DNA of 64,000 bases, taken from the NCBI GenBank assembly GCA_000149265.1, contig CH002874.1, forward strand, positions 79,805-143,804. Reading direction: 5' to 3'. Made by a program: the position numbers and the translations under genes. This DNA comes from Ciona savignyi. Taxonomy: Eukaryota > Chordata > Ascidiacea > Phlebobranchia > Cionidae. Shown one piece after another: positions 1 through 10,647 of the stretch. The notes under the pieces are model-generated. The model was not told where the DNA came from. It saw nothing but the letters and a program-made list of their open reading frames with translations, and ran no database searches. The stretch's first letter is position 1; every line of letters begins with the position of its first letter.

Positions 1-532
1 CTGCAAAAAAGAACGAAATAATGGATTAAACTCAACGTGGTTAAAACACAAGAAAAAGGCAAAGCCCGCTTCGGTTCATAGACCGTGACGTAGCCAGATC
101 GCTACAGTATCATGATTATATGTAGATTTTATTTTTTAGGAAAATTACCAGGGTAAACAGTGGAATTTGAATTTTATACTACTTTTCCTGGATTAAAAAT
201 GCACATCTAGACCATGTAACATACATAAAAGTTTCTGATTTGATAATATCTGTCTGCAAGCGTTTGACTCAAAAAATGGACAAAAATATTTGAGCACTTT
301 TTTCCAAAGGGAACCCATAATAACTGTATAATAATACAGTTATTTACATAATAATGGAATGTTCACACAAAACCTTAGTGCTTATTTTAGATCAAAAACT
401 TAAAAATAGATACAAACAATACCAAAGTATCAACTTCATAAAAAAATTCTAAAAAAATTTATACAAAGCTTTATCTGATTCACACAATCTACTGATACCC
501 AATGCCATGTGGCTGACAAATATTAAACTAAC
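1..532 (-). other. Intron 3 of HSD17B4 (partial)
   Basis: This is A+T-rich sequence downstream of the third visible HSD17B4 exon. No exon, RNA gene or repeat could be recognised in it on either strand. Confidence 0.5.
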
Positions 533-2403
533 CATAATTAGCAACAGCAATTCCACCATTTGCTCGAATCTCATCAACAACTTGATCAGCAGCTTTCGCT
601 GAGCTCCCCACACCACCTGGTGTTGAACCCAAGTCGTTTACTAAAAACAAAATGATCAATTAATTTCGAACATTTAAATTCTATTGGAAAGAAGATTAGG
701 GGTATAATGTAATTATAATGGCCTTTTTCGATGCTATTGGATTCTTTACAATGACTGCTTTTTAATGGCCATTGTGGTTCCAATACTTGATCCATTCAAA
801 ACCCAAAATTGATGCAACATCTATTAAGACTTGAACCACAATCACAAACACTGAATGATTAATGATTTGAATTTCAAAGATATGGAGAAAACAATTAACA
901 TAGTACTTACCTACGACGTATGCTCCTCTTTTAGCAAACTCTAAAGCATAACACTTGCCAAGACCTGTAATAAATGGGATTGTTGTAAAACTAAATAACA
1001 AATGAAACTGAATGGGGAGGAGTGGGGTCATTCGGCATACCTCCTATTCCTACTTACTGCTAAGAAAAATACATCAATGTAAAAAACATTTACTTAAGGG
1101 GGTATTTTTGTGGGAAAAGTTCATGCCCCAAGATTATCAGGCGGTCGCGTATGCAGCTAAAACTACTGCCTTTTTACTAAATTTCTACCAAATGCCATTA
1201 TTATTTATCAGACACTGCATCATGAATTTAAACAACTGTTAGTACTAAAGTTTATCTTAATTCAGTTCTGTTTGCCACAATTTTTTTTACATGCGGCTAG
1301 AGACAGAACGGTAGTCTGATTTTTCTCTGCTGGATGGCGCTATTTATCAGCTGTACTAAAGCGGGGAGGAGGGAAACTACTAACTAAAATTACGGACACT
1401 AATTTTAACCCATTCCTAAACACTAAACTCAACCGCAAGACTAACACTAACTCTAGCCCTATGTTTATTACACCATTTACGCATTTTAAGTAAATAGTGT
1501 TTGACAATCAAAAAACTGCAAAGAGATCGATTACTTTAGCCAATGCTTGGACAAATTCCAAAAATGCTCAGACAAGCTGAATGCGGGGTTATGATGATTT
1601 TGTTTATAACTAAGAAACAAAAGAGTTAAAAAAACTACCTGTAGGAGAATCGAACCACAGTCTCCCGCATGACAGGCGGCGACGATAACCACTAAACTAA
1701 CGAGGAATACGATTATTAAGTGCGAAAACTAGTATAAGACCACTCAGTCGCGGGTGCCTCTAAATACTACAGGACCGCTTAGATTACTTAGATTGCTATA
1801 GAAAGTAATTCTAACCCTGTCTCAAACATTAATCTCAACCCCAGAACTAACTTTAACCCCAACCCTAACATTTATATCGAAAATAGTTACTCCCCAGATA
1901 ATTCCAAAAAAATAAATAGCGCCACCCAGCAGAGAAAAATCAGACTACCGTTCCGTACCTAGTCGCATCTATTTTTTTTTGTGTATATGTACGCGCTCAT
2001 TTAGTCTTATTGTTTTGATTACAAAAGAAATGTAACCTTATTATTTTGGTGACAAGTGCAAATTATTGGGCACAAGTGGTCACTTTAGCAGAGTTAAATT
2101 TGAAGTTTTGGACCAAATTATGCCGGTCCTTGTCTGAAAACAGGGGTGGTATAACATTAGGGGAGTTGGAAAGGCCATTTCCTGTTTTCCATTATTATAT
2201 TTCCCATATCAGGTTTCTGTACTCTCCATACTGGCCATTGGTCCATTAAGTTGCATTCGGCACCACTTAGAGTAAAAAAAACGATTTAACAAAAAAAGAA
2301 TAAAAAATTGTATGACTTTAGATATGACTCAACAAGACATTATCTTACCTGCACCAGCACCAGTAACCAAAACCACTTTGCCATCGAATCTTAGCTCACT
2401 CAT
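533..2403 (-). CDS. HSD17B4: HSD17B4, first three coding exons (5' partial gene, continues off left edge)
   Basis: Peroxisomal multifunctional enzyme type 2 has an N-terminal short-chain dehydrogenase that oxidises 3-hydroxyacyl-CoA, followed in the full protein by hydratase and sterol-carrier domains. Three minus-strand exons are visible: 2349-2403, 911-964 and 533-640. They join in phase to about 73 residues beginning [17 protein letters not shown]. This is the classic start of the HSD17B4 dehydrogenase, with the glycine-rich NAD motif TGAGAGLG, then [18 protein letters not shown] and a [10 protein letters not shown] helix. Donors are GTAAG-like. The start ATG is preceded by a T-rich stretch ending in an AG, which could be a trans-splice acceptor (inference). 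No further exon was recognised in 1-532, so the rest lies off the window. Intron 1 (965-2348) is swollen by mobile elements. It could be another SDR, but the N-terminal wording is very specific to this family. Confidence 0.85.
1291..1968. mobile_element. 678-bp TIR element (MITE) nested in the Tigger-like copy
   Basis: The two ends form a terminal inverted repeat of about 56 bp (1291-1346 against the reverse complement of 1913-1968) with about five mismatches; each end reads ATGCG(G/A)CTAG inward. The insertion point is a T-rich tract in the host element, which obscures the target duplication. The interior has CTAACC-like degenerate repeats (about 1380-1475 and 1808-1875) that resemble the small MITE at 31678-31869, and it carries a tRNA-Asp-like sequence. 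No transposase ORF is present. The superfamily is not assigned. Confidence 0.75.
1635..1706 (-). pseudogene. tRNA-Asp(GTC)-like sequence inside the MITE
   Basis: The reverse strand gives a 72-nt tRNA-Asp-like sequence: TCCTCGTTAG at the 5' end, anticodon loop CTGTCAT (GTC), and T-loop TTCGATT. The internal Pol III promoter boxes are well kept (A box TAGTTTAGTGG, B box GGTTCGATTCT). A run of seven T follows the 3' end directly, as in a Pol III terminator. Two acceptor-stem and two T-stem mismatches argue against a working tRNA. It is therefore called a tRNA pseudogene or tRNA-derived insertion. Confidence 0.65.
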
Positions 2404-3462
2404 TTTTGTCTTCAACTATAAAAATCAAAACAAAACGGGAATAATCAACAACGCAACTCCACCTCACGTTTGCAAGTACTTTGTGTGCACTCAAGCATTA
2501 AACCTATGTGACAGTGAGTTGGGGGTTTCCCTACCATGCGTCTAAATTTAAAACACGATATGGATACAAGCAAACATAGAATCTCGGTTTCTTCTTGACG
2601 TATCATCGTTGTTGTATGGAGATTTTACGGTAATTGTAAGTAGTGTGTAAATAACTATAAATATACTCTGTCCAGTAGTCTTAATCGGTAAAAGCGTCGG
2701 GGTCTGCAGTGCAGGCATCGGAAAAGTTGTGGGTGGAAATTAGCCGTAACCCAGACGTTTGTTTTTTGGCAAGGCACTTTTCTGACAACATCTCAACTTA
2801 GTGAATTAACGGGCTAGAATTGAAAGAACGTCTCAATCATACAAAGCATAAATTGCAATAGCTCTGTTAACCCAGACGTGTGACATGGCACCCTGGAAAT
2901 CAAAGCCTATTGCATGACAAAACTTCTTACCTAGAATAATAACTCGATATGACAGAAGACTGAAAAAACCCATGCTTTTAAGGCTGACTATTTTTGATTA
3001 TTAGTAGATATTTGGCAATAATACTCATCAAAATGCATGCAATAAAGATTAATGTCATTTTGTTCCTTCCCTTGCATTAGAGGAAAGGGCTGTGCCATTA
3101 TAAAAAAATTGACAGTACTATTACTTAAAACATGTGAATAAAAGTTGTAAATACAATATTTTTGGTAAATTCTAGACATGGATTCAAAACTAAACGTTCG
3201 GTAGCCTATATGAATTCCTTTTTATATTTTTACCTCCTATTCTCTCTCATTGGATTGGATTTTGCCTTAAGGTCTTAACCTATAGAAAGTATTTACTGGT
3301 TTATTATATTGGAAATGTTGATCCTTTGTGGGCTGTTTGTTGTGTTTTTTGTCTTTTGTTAACCAAACTGTGTATATTAATGAAATGTTTTCCACACCTA
3401 AATGAGGCATGGGACACACATAATTGAATATAGCAAATTTGATATTTCAGTTGATTAAAGAG
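2404..3462. promoter_or_regulatory. Shared head-to-head upstream region of HSD17B4 and NSUN4
   Basis: HSD17B4 (minus) and NSUN4 (plus) start 1,059 bp apart with divergent orientation, so this stretch should hold both promoters. No TATA box or known factor site stands out. It also contains a decayed SINE at about 2685-2890. The sequence GATATTTCAG ends 12 bp before the NSUN4 ATG and looks like a splice or trans-splice acceptor. Confidence 0.4.
2685..2890 (+). repeat. Decayed tRNA-derived SINE copy
   Basis: Blocks such as TTTTTTGGCAAGGCACTTTT, GAATTAACGGGCTAGAATTG and TTGCAATAGCTCTGTTAACCC line up in order with the well-kept SINE copies at 58513-58805 and 59741-60020. It is strongly diverged, so it is old. 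Confidence 0.55.
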
Positions 3463-6400
3463 ATGGCACTTAAACAAATAAAATTGTATCAACTATTTTT
3501 ACCCAACTGTGGACGCCGAACAATTTCAATTGGCTGCTGTAAAAGCGGGGGCTCGAAGCAAAAACGTTACAAAATGTTTCGGCAAAGAACTGATGCTGTT
3601 GAAATAGCCAAAGAATATTTTGACCTAAATTACGTCAAGCATATAAAAGAGCAGTGGCCATCGGTTCGCTGTGCAATGCAATCCCGTAAAAAGTACTGTG
3701 CCATACTGAACAATTTCACTGACACTGATGCATATGAAAATGAACTGGTAAATTCTGGTGCGTATAATTTCATTGCAAAGTTACATAGAAATGCAACGCA
3801 ACACATTCAAGAAATTGAGTCCAAGGTTACAGAGATCACAGATAAATTATCAAACATGAATGATGCAGATGACTCAATGCTATCTGAGGTCGACACACTT
3901 ACAGAAAAATTATCAGAACATCAAAAGTTGCAAAAGGTCTGTTACGGCGTCCGTGCATACCTGTATGAAAAAGGGGACATCACTGAGTTCGATAATCCTC
4001 ATAAAGTGAAGAAGTTATCGGTGCTTCCTAGCTTTCTTTTGGATGCAGGGTCGGTCCTCCCAATTTTATCCCTCGATCCTCAGCCAGGAGATCATATCCT
4101 GGATATGTGCTCCGCACCTGGAGGAAAACTTAATATCATCATGCAAGCTATTGGAGATTCAGGTTTGAATTTTGTTGCTTGTTTCTTTGGACTAATAGAT
4201 TAACCATTACATAATTTACATACCAGTAATATATTCTCTTAATATTGGGATAAATTTCTTTATAATATTCGATCTCTGGCACTTATCCAGCACTTTCCAG
4301 GGCGAATTGTGGCTAACGATGTTGACTCAAAAAGGTTGACACGAATTAAGAACGTGTACAAGGAATACATTCCAAAGCAGTTCTCAGTTGAAGAATTCAT
4401 TAAGTTTGTTCAATTTGATGGAAGGGAATGGACTGAGATTGAAACTAACGCTTATGATAAGGTGATTCTATTTTGCATTTTGTACTTTTATTGGTTATTT
4501 ACTTTTTTAATCAAAAGCAACACAAGCAATTATTAACATATTGCTTACTTTACCCAGTACCTACAGTTCACTTTTTTCTAGTATTTTGCGTAAAAGTAAA
4601 TGGCTTTGATTACCTGTAACCCAGTACATTAGAACAATGTCTCTCCAGTGTTTTGCTCAAGGACATGCGCTTTGACAAGTTAACCATACCATTTCAGTAG
4701 TCTTTTAAACAAAAGAGTTACCAAATGGAAACAATACAAAATTACATTATATTTCTGTTGCTGTTATTGTGCATTTTAACTACATTTTTAATTTTATTAA
4801 CACTTTTATTGTTATAATTTTTATTTTGTGTTGGAAGACAAAAAATCATCAGTAATCAGTGACATGACAATAAATTAATACAAAAATGTCTGGATTCATT
4901 TCCCACAGGTTTTGGTTGATGTCCCATGCACTAATGATAGACACTCACTCTATACATCTGACCGAGATGCCGACAATATTTTTTCGAATCTGAGAAAAAG
5001 AGAAAGAGCTCAATTGCCTCATGTTCAATGTGAGCTATTGAAGTAAGGATGTGTGACACATGGGGTGGAAAAACTGTCAGATTTCTAAGAACTCATAATT
5101 TTGTTCAACCCACAAATTTTTTACTGGATTCGAGACCGCTGAAGCGAGTTGCTCAAGTGCACCAGCATGTGGCCAAATGGGGGCATACAGATGATTTTCT
5201 GATTATTATCCATGTTTACAACTGTTGATTTCTATTTCTGGTCAGCATTATTGGCCAATCTATCGTGTCATTAAAAGTAATTTTAAAATTTTTACTTCCC
5301 TCTAGAAATGCAATACTGGCGTGTCGGCCGAATGGAATCGTTGTCTATTCAACCTGCACGGCTTCCCCGCTTCAGAATCAATTTGTTGTTCAATACGCTG
5401 TTCAGGTTATTTATATTATTTTTGTCCAGTTACCAGTCATATTCTTATGAATATAAGCATTGTATGGATATTGCAAAAACAACACTGCATAGTATAATGT
5501 TTAGTTCCTGCAACTCTTAAATTGTGAGCGATACTTAAAAATCACCCAATTATCATTATGATATCAGTAGACCGGTTTCAAGTTCAAACCCCACCCTGAC
5601 CTGGCTGTGTACATAAACAACGGATGCTAAGCTTACCAAGTAGATTCTTAACATCATTTAACTCTTTCCCTCCCAACTCGCCATATATCGCGAGTTGGTG
5701 GTAAAACATGGCATCCCGACTGTACATAAATGGGTGCAAATCTAAAAAACGATTTCTCCGCAATGCGTAATGGTAGAGACCTCAGCTATGGCTCATTCGA
5801 TCAAGGAAACCCTATATTTTATTCTCTGTGATTATCGTGGAGAAATAATAAAAATGCGAGGAGTGATAGCCTTTCTTTTTCAAGGCTTCGCCTCTTATTT
5901 CTATCGATTTTACACGAATTTACACGTGACTAACTCAGCCAATAGGAGTCGTGTTAACTTGCAGAGAAGCTCTTTTTGTCAAGCAAGTCTTTCTTTACAT
6001 TCTCTGTGAATTTCGTGCCGTTGAGATAAAAAGGAGAGCGTTGGTGACGTTTTCGCAGCAGGCGGTTATGCTTCGTGTTCACCAAAGCATGAATCCAGCT
6101 GGGCCTGCTGAGCGCACGATAAAGAAAAAGGCGGCGAGACTAGCTAGTTCGGTGTGCCCTGCTTTGAAGAATATTGGATATAGTATTTGCGTTTGTTTGG
6201 TTTTGTATGCCCTTTTTACACTTCCTTCACTGTTTTTTTTATACTTTTTACTATTTTAGTTCTACAAAACTAAAAACTTCAATGCGTTTTGGTTCAAGTT
6301 TTCATAATATAGTCAGAAAAAAGGGAAATTTCAATTACAAATAGTAAAAAAACTACTGAAGATAGAAATACAGTTCGAATTTTCCTGAGTACAAAAACTA

Positions 6401-7029
6401 TTAGACAATCTACATTCCAATTTTCATCTCATTTGGGCATTCCAATAATAAGTGAGTATTTCGTTTGTCAGTGCACCTCAAATTTTTCAAAGTCGAGCAG
6501 AATTTTCTTTGCATAAAAAGTGGTGTTCACTAAAGTTTACATAATATATTCTTTATTAGAGGTAGATTTTGGATGTGCAGCTTGTTTAAAAGAGGGATAA
6601 ATTATCTTTCCAACCATACTAAATATTAAATCATAGCATAAACTTTAGAAAAACTGTGCTAATTTGAAAATGACTAAAAATTGTAAAAAACACTGCGGGA
6701 CAGCATGTTTGAATTAATGCATTTGGCCGGGAGTGAAAGAGTTAATATTAAATTTTAGTCGCTGGCTACTGCAACATGGTAATACCTTTGACCATGTGGT
6801 GTGACTATCGTTTCTACCCCAGTAATAAACCATGATATCTAACTTTTAGGAATTACTGGAGCAGCATAACATAACATGCCAAGTGGAAGACACAAGAAGC
6901 TTGGTTGGTTTGCTACACGATGAATTTCAATTCTTAACCTCAACCAATCTTGGTGAACTTGTTATTCCAAAATTAGACGCCAACTTTGGTCCAATGTATT
7001 TCTGCAAACTTCGGCGCTTACCAGATTGA
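3463..7029 (+). CDS. NSUN4: NSUN4-like mitochondrial rRNA cytosine-5 methyltransferase
   Basis: Five exons, 3463-4162, 4301-4461, 4909-5042, 5306-5405 and 6850-7029, join in phase to 424 aa (human NSUN4 is 384). NSUN4 is known to methylate small-subunit mitochondrial rRNA and to help ribosome assembly with MTERF4. The visible motifs fit the NOL1/NOP2/Sun family: the SAM site DMCSAPGGK, the motif IV cysteine in DVPCTNDRHS, and the catalytic cysteine in VVYSTCT. The C-terminus LGELVIPKLDANFGPMYFCK is distinctive for NSUN4. The N-terminal region has a predicted coiled coil (about residues 120-165) and basic residues consistent with mitochondrial import. I chose the ATG at 3463 because the frame upstream has no ATG and an acceptor-like AG lies 12 bp before it. 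The stop is followed at once by AATAAA. Intron 4 carries a piggyBac-like MITE. Confidence 0.92.
5560..6830 (+). repeat. Old SINE remnant split by the piggyBac-like MITE
   Basis: The flanks at 5560-5657 (a GACCGGTTTCAAGTTC and GGCTGTGTAC block) and 6746-6830 (an ACTGCAACATGGTAATACC block) resemble successive parts of the tRNA-derived SINE, interrupted by the element at 5662-6741. Similarity is weak and the edges are approximate. Confidence 0.4.
5662..6741. mobile_element. piggyBac-like nonautonomous element (1,080 bp)
   Basis: The element is bounded on both sides by TTAA (5658-5661 and 6742-6745), the piggyBac target site. Its ends are inverted repeats: CTCTTTCCCTCCC on the left and CTCTTTCACTCCC on the right when reversed, one mismatch in 13. 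No transposase is recognisable inside. Two roughly similar internal blocks (about 5800-5870 and 5980-6050, both with ATTCTCTGTGA) suggest an internal duplication. It lies in intron 4 of NSUN4. Confidence 0.75.
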
Positions 7030-7035
7030 AATAAA
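7030..7035 (+). terminator. AATAAA polyadenylation signal of NSUN4
   Basis: AATAAA begins on the base after the NSUN4 stop codon TGA, which would give a very short 3' UTR. Confidence 0.5.
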
Positions 7036-9010
7036 CCTGACATTATCTTTCTTGCATTTCCTTAGACATTTTTTACTTTATCATCTCAGTATAAACAAAA
7101 AAAAATGTAGTCCATACTGCTATATTTTGGGTGATCCACGCCCAACTGATTCTCTACATTGCCTGAACCATTAATAGTATGTGGGTGTTACAGTCGGGTC
7201 GAATACCAAGCTGGCTTCATGTGTAACCTTTCAGGATGCAAATTGGTTGCTACCTGGTCAGTTGTATTTTTTAGCAAGGCACCTCAGTAGACATGACTTG
7301 AAGGCATAAATTTGGTTGGTAAAATTGGTTAAACAATAACAGCAGAAACATTATATAAAACACACTGCAATAGCTCTGGTAACACGGTGGTAGGTGCAAG
7401 ATAATTTAACCACCTAATAACTTTATATATTCGCGTTGTTAGGATGAAACAAGAATGTCCTATTTCACTACAGATCATAGGTGATCTTTAACTTCATGTT
7501 GTGACCATTGGTTGGAGGGAAATTAGTTATCAGACTCTAAGTAAGCCATCCCAATTCAAGTACTGTATTTATTTGAGGGAACGGTGTTCGGAGAGATGTT
7601 ATTTTATACAAACTTATTTTTATACGAACTATGATGTTCCTTTCAAGAGCAACGACGATCGGCAAGATGTAACGGCCTGATAGTTATTGAACGGAAAAAT
7701 GTCTTAATAATGTTTATTAGAATCAGCTGTAATAATGTGAAATAGTGGGTCATAATGGTGCACAATAAATACAAGTTCATTGTGCGCTGTTATTAACGCA
7801 GAAATCACTTGCATGCATGGTTAGCTGGTACAATGGCTCAAAATTATTACATGCAACATTGGAATAAATATTGGCAAATAAGGATACAGAAGGCGAATAA
7901 AAAAAGGATTAGGTAAGCAGGAATCACTTGAAACGATTTCAATTGAATTTGAACAAGAGGCACATAAGGTCCATGGAAGATTTTTTTTATCAATCAGTGA
8001 TTTCAAATACATATTTTGTACATATGTTGTGTGGAAATTTAAAAATTGGCCAGCACAACTAAAAAGGTGGTGTTTTTTTCTTTTTACAGGTTTTAGCACT
8101 ATTTAGTTAAGCATCACAAAGATGGAAAAATGATAAACAGAACCTTGTAGCTTCGAGCACATATACAGAAATTTTTGCAACGCACAGTGAGGATTATTGG
8201 GTAATAAAACAGCGTACCGTATAAGAGTACCGCAGAAAATAAAATGTAAGACAGAAATGTTCAAACGGAAAGGCGTAAAATTAAGAATTATAAAGAAAAG
8301 ATACCGCATTGCCATCTGTGCACATAAACACCAATCACGGTGAAATTGACCAAGAAACGAGATAGCGAGCACTTGGGTAGCGTTAAAAATCATGAGCAAA
8401 AACATGGGTAGCGTTAAAAATCATGAGCGAATCTCATTCAGTGTCAGTTCTGGAATCGAAAGAAATTTTAATAAACAAATGATCGAAAATTTGCAAGAAA
8501 ATCTCTCGGAAAGCATGGAAGGGGTGTCACACACTGGTCACTTTGCTCAGCTGAGTAGCTTTCTTGGTAAGACTGTCGGATGATGTATGTGCGCCACTTC
8601 GTTTACGGGGGCGATGGATTGGGTTGCGAATCAGTGAGCTCCTGGATAACAATAACATCGGCCTCATTAGTCTTGTGGTTAGGGAGGGTGGTCATGACCA
8701 GGTAGGTTCTGTATTCCATCCCCAGCCTGACCACTTTTACGGATTGGTTGTCTTTGGGCAAAGAATCATTGCCTTAATCCAGTGGTTTTAAATTAATCAT
8801 TCAAATCAAAGTACTGTCATTTATTGAATACTGCTACTGCAATAGCTCCAGCAACTTAACTGCAAGCATAATAGTGATCAACCAAACCGTAGGAAACAAA
8901 AGTATTCTGTGTTCCTGTCCAATCATGCTGTATTGATCAGAGTTCTATCGTAAAATATGAGGATCTAAATTTTTTTCTATTTTCTATCAATTTTTTTTAA
9001 ATTTTTCTTA
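7036..9010. other. Convergent intergenic region between NSUN4 and MYO9
   Basis: No convincing gene was found. It holds two decayed SINE copies (about 7185-7400 and 8655-8880, plus strand) and a 23-bp direct repeat at 8375-8397 and 8405-8427. A 63-codon ORF at 8392-8583 starts inside that repeat and has no recognisable similarity, so it is probably spurious. Confidence 0.5.
8655..8880 (+). repeat. Decayed tRNA-derived SINE copy
   Basis: It retains the SINE order: a GTCTTGTGGTTAG head, TTGGTTGTCTTTGGGCAAAG, then TACTGCAATAGCTCCAGCAA. It is clearly older than the GH31-gene copies. Confidence 0.55.
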
Positions 9011-10647
9011 TTAAAAGTTGTATTTACATATTATTGGTTTAATAATTATATGGAAATATTTTAAAAACCCAGACCTAGTAAATGAATCCCTATCTTCGTG
9101 CTGCTTAACGTTCAACGCCAACTTCTTGAACTTCCCTATTGCCGACACCCTGTGTGAGGGGGATTTTCCCTCTTCTGACACCACTGGGAGCTTCTTTTCA
9201 AACGCATCCGAAGAATATTTTGCAGGTCTCCGTCTGGAGGGGGGCAGAGCAGCTCGGTGCTTGTTGAGGTGACGCAGATGCGTGTTCTCCGTGAATACTG
9301 AGGAACGATTTAAATGAAACTTATTCAAACATCAATCGTGGGAACCACTCTGTTTAATTTGAATTTTAACTTTAAGTATTCATGTGTATTTCAACATTAA
9401 AGCAGGTTGTAAGATATAGTATTCCTACTATTCCAGAAAATGTAATCGCTAATTTCAAATAAGGTTTGTACCTGGATACGCAAAACTGAAATCATCAGCT
9501 AGGAAACGATGGTTGTCATCTGGTAGCTGTGGAGTCAGCGCTGGTAGTCGAGTTGTTAGTGACTCCCTGCACATAAGGGGTTGTTACCATATATGACAAA
9601 CATCCGGTTGTAAATGTGGCAATTGCCAGTTGTCGCATATATATGTTATAATTTTTATTTAGTGTCTCAAAATAATTGTTTTGTTAGAAAAAGAATTGAA
9701 ATAACAAGTAACGCCAGCCAAGCACATGCTTTAAAATGCATAAAGCTTACTTACAATATAAACATGAGCTATTAAATGAACAAATGTAAAACAGTTCAAG
9801 ACCCTGCATCCATATGCTTATGTCCAATGGAATATGGAAAGTTGCAAATATGCATCAATGAGAATGAACAAACTGCATAAATACACAATAACTATATTAT
9901 TATTATGTGTTTTTTAGTGGTTCAAGAACAGTTTACCCTTAAAGACGAAGCAAAAGCTTCAGAATGTAACTGAACTGTAATTTAAACCATAAATCAAGAA
10001 TATCAAAATAAATAGACCCACTTTTTAATATATCCATTTCTACCTAAAAACAATAACAAAGCCAGCCACAATGGACAATGTGCACTGTGCAGCCAATAAG
10101 TTTGTAGTTTATGTTAACTCAAGTTATAATGATAGCTCTGCCTCTATTTATATTGTTAAAATAATGTATGATGGGATTTTTCTCAACCAAACATCATCCA
10201 ACAACTTGGTAATTGAATCATGAAACGGATTGGGTAAAAAATTAACACAAAACTTAGAAATAAACTAGAAATCAATGACCAGGGGAATTTATTTTCAGCA
10301 ACGTATCTTTCGCCATCTTTTGTGCAATTATAACATCTTATTGAACTTGGTAAAGAACAGAGATGGCAAGAGACATGAGGCCAAAAACTTATGCAAAATG
10401 GACATTTATTCACCCACGTAAATGTTTGCATGTAATACGGCAATATTTTTGCAAATTGCCCATTGTATTTATTACAAAAGGGATTTTCCTGACTGACTTT
10501 CTGCTCCTGAGAGTTGCGATCTTCCTCTCGTACTGCATCTCCTGCGTCACCAGATCCGAGTCCTCCTCAACCACATCCAGTTTCAGGTCCACAAGCGCCC
10601 TCCGGTGTGGAGGGGATCGAGGTCCTTCCCGGTACGAGGGACGGATT
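9011..10647 (-). other. MYO9 C-terminal tail exons
   Basis: Exons 10498-10647, 9472-9566 and 9011-9297. The middle exon (31 residues, [16 protein letters not shown]) is short, but its phases (2 in, 1 out) fit both neighbours exactly. The last exon carries a basic stretch [17 protein letters not shown] and ends at 9011. The tail has no known domain. No standard AATAAA was found near the end. Confidence 0.78.

Larger units (their letters stand above)
1140..2165. mobile_element. Degenerate Tigger/pogo-like nonautonomous element, split by a nested MITE
   Basis: The stretches about 1140-1290 and 1969-2165 read continuously against the better-preserved element at 45852-46367. They share the ACCAAATGCCATTATT block, the AGTTCTG...CCACA block, GCGCTCATTTA, TTATTTTGGTGACAA and the GGTCCTTGTCTGAAAAC block. 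The 678-bp insertion between them is a different TIR element. The outer termini of this copy are eroded, so its edges are approximate. It sits in intron 1 of HSD17B4. Confidence 0.65.

Noticed and set aside
1635-1706. A functional tRNA-Asp gene
   Set aside because: Acceptor- and T-stem mismatches and its location inside a MITE argue for a pseudogene, although the promoter boxes are intact.
3424-3462. In-frame extension upstream of the NSUN4 ATG starting at a TTG codon
   Set aside because: It contains an acceptor-like TATTTCAG at 3443-3450 and has no ATG, so it is more likely intron or outron sequence.
5951-6259. 102-codon ORF inside NSUN4 intron 4
   Set aside because: It lies wholly within the piggyBac-like MITE, resembles no transposase, and ends in a low-complexity hydrophobic run.
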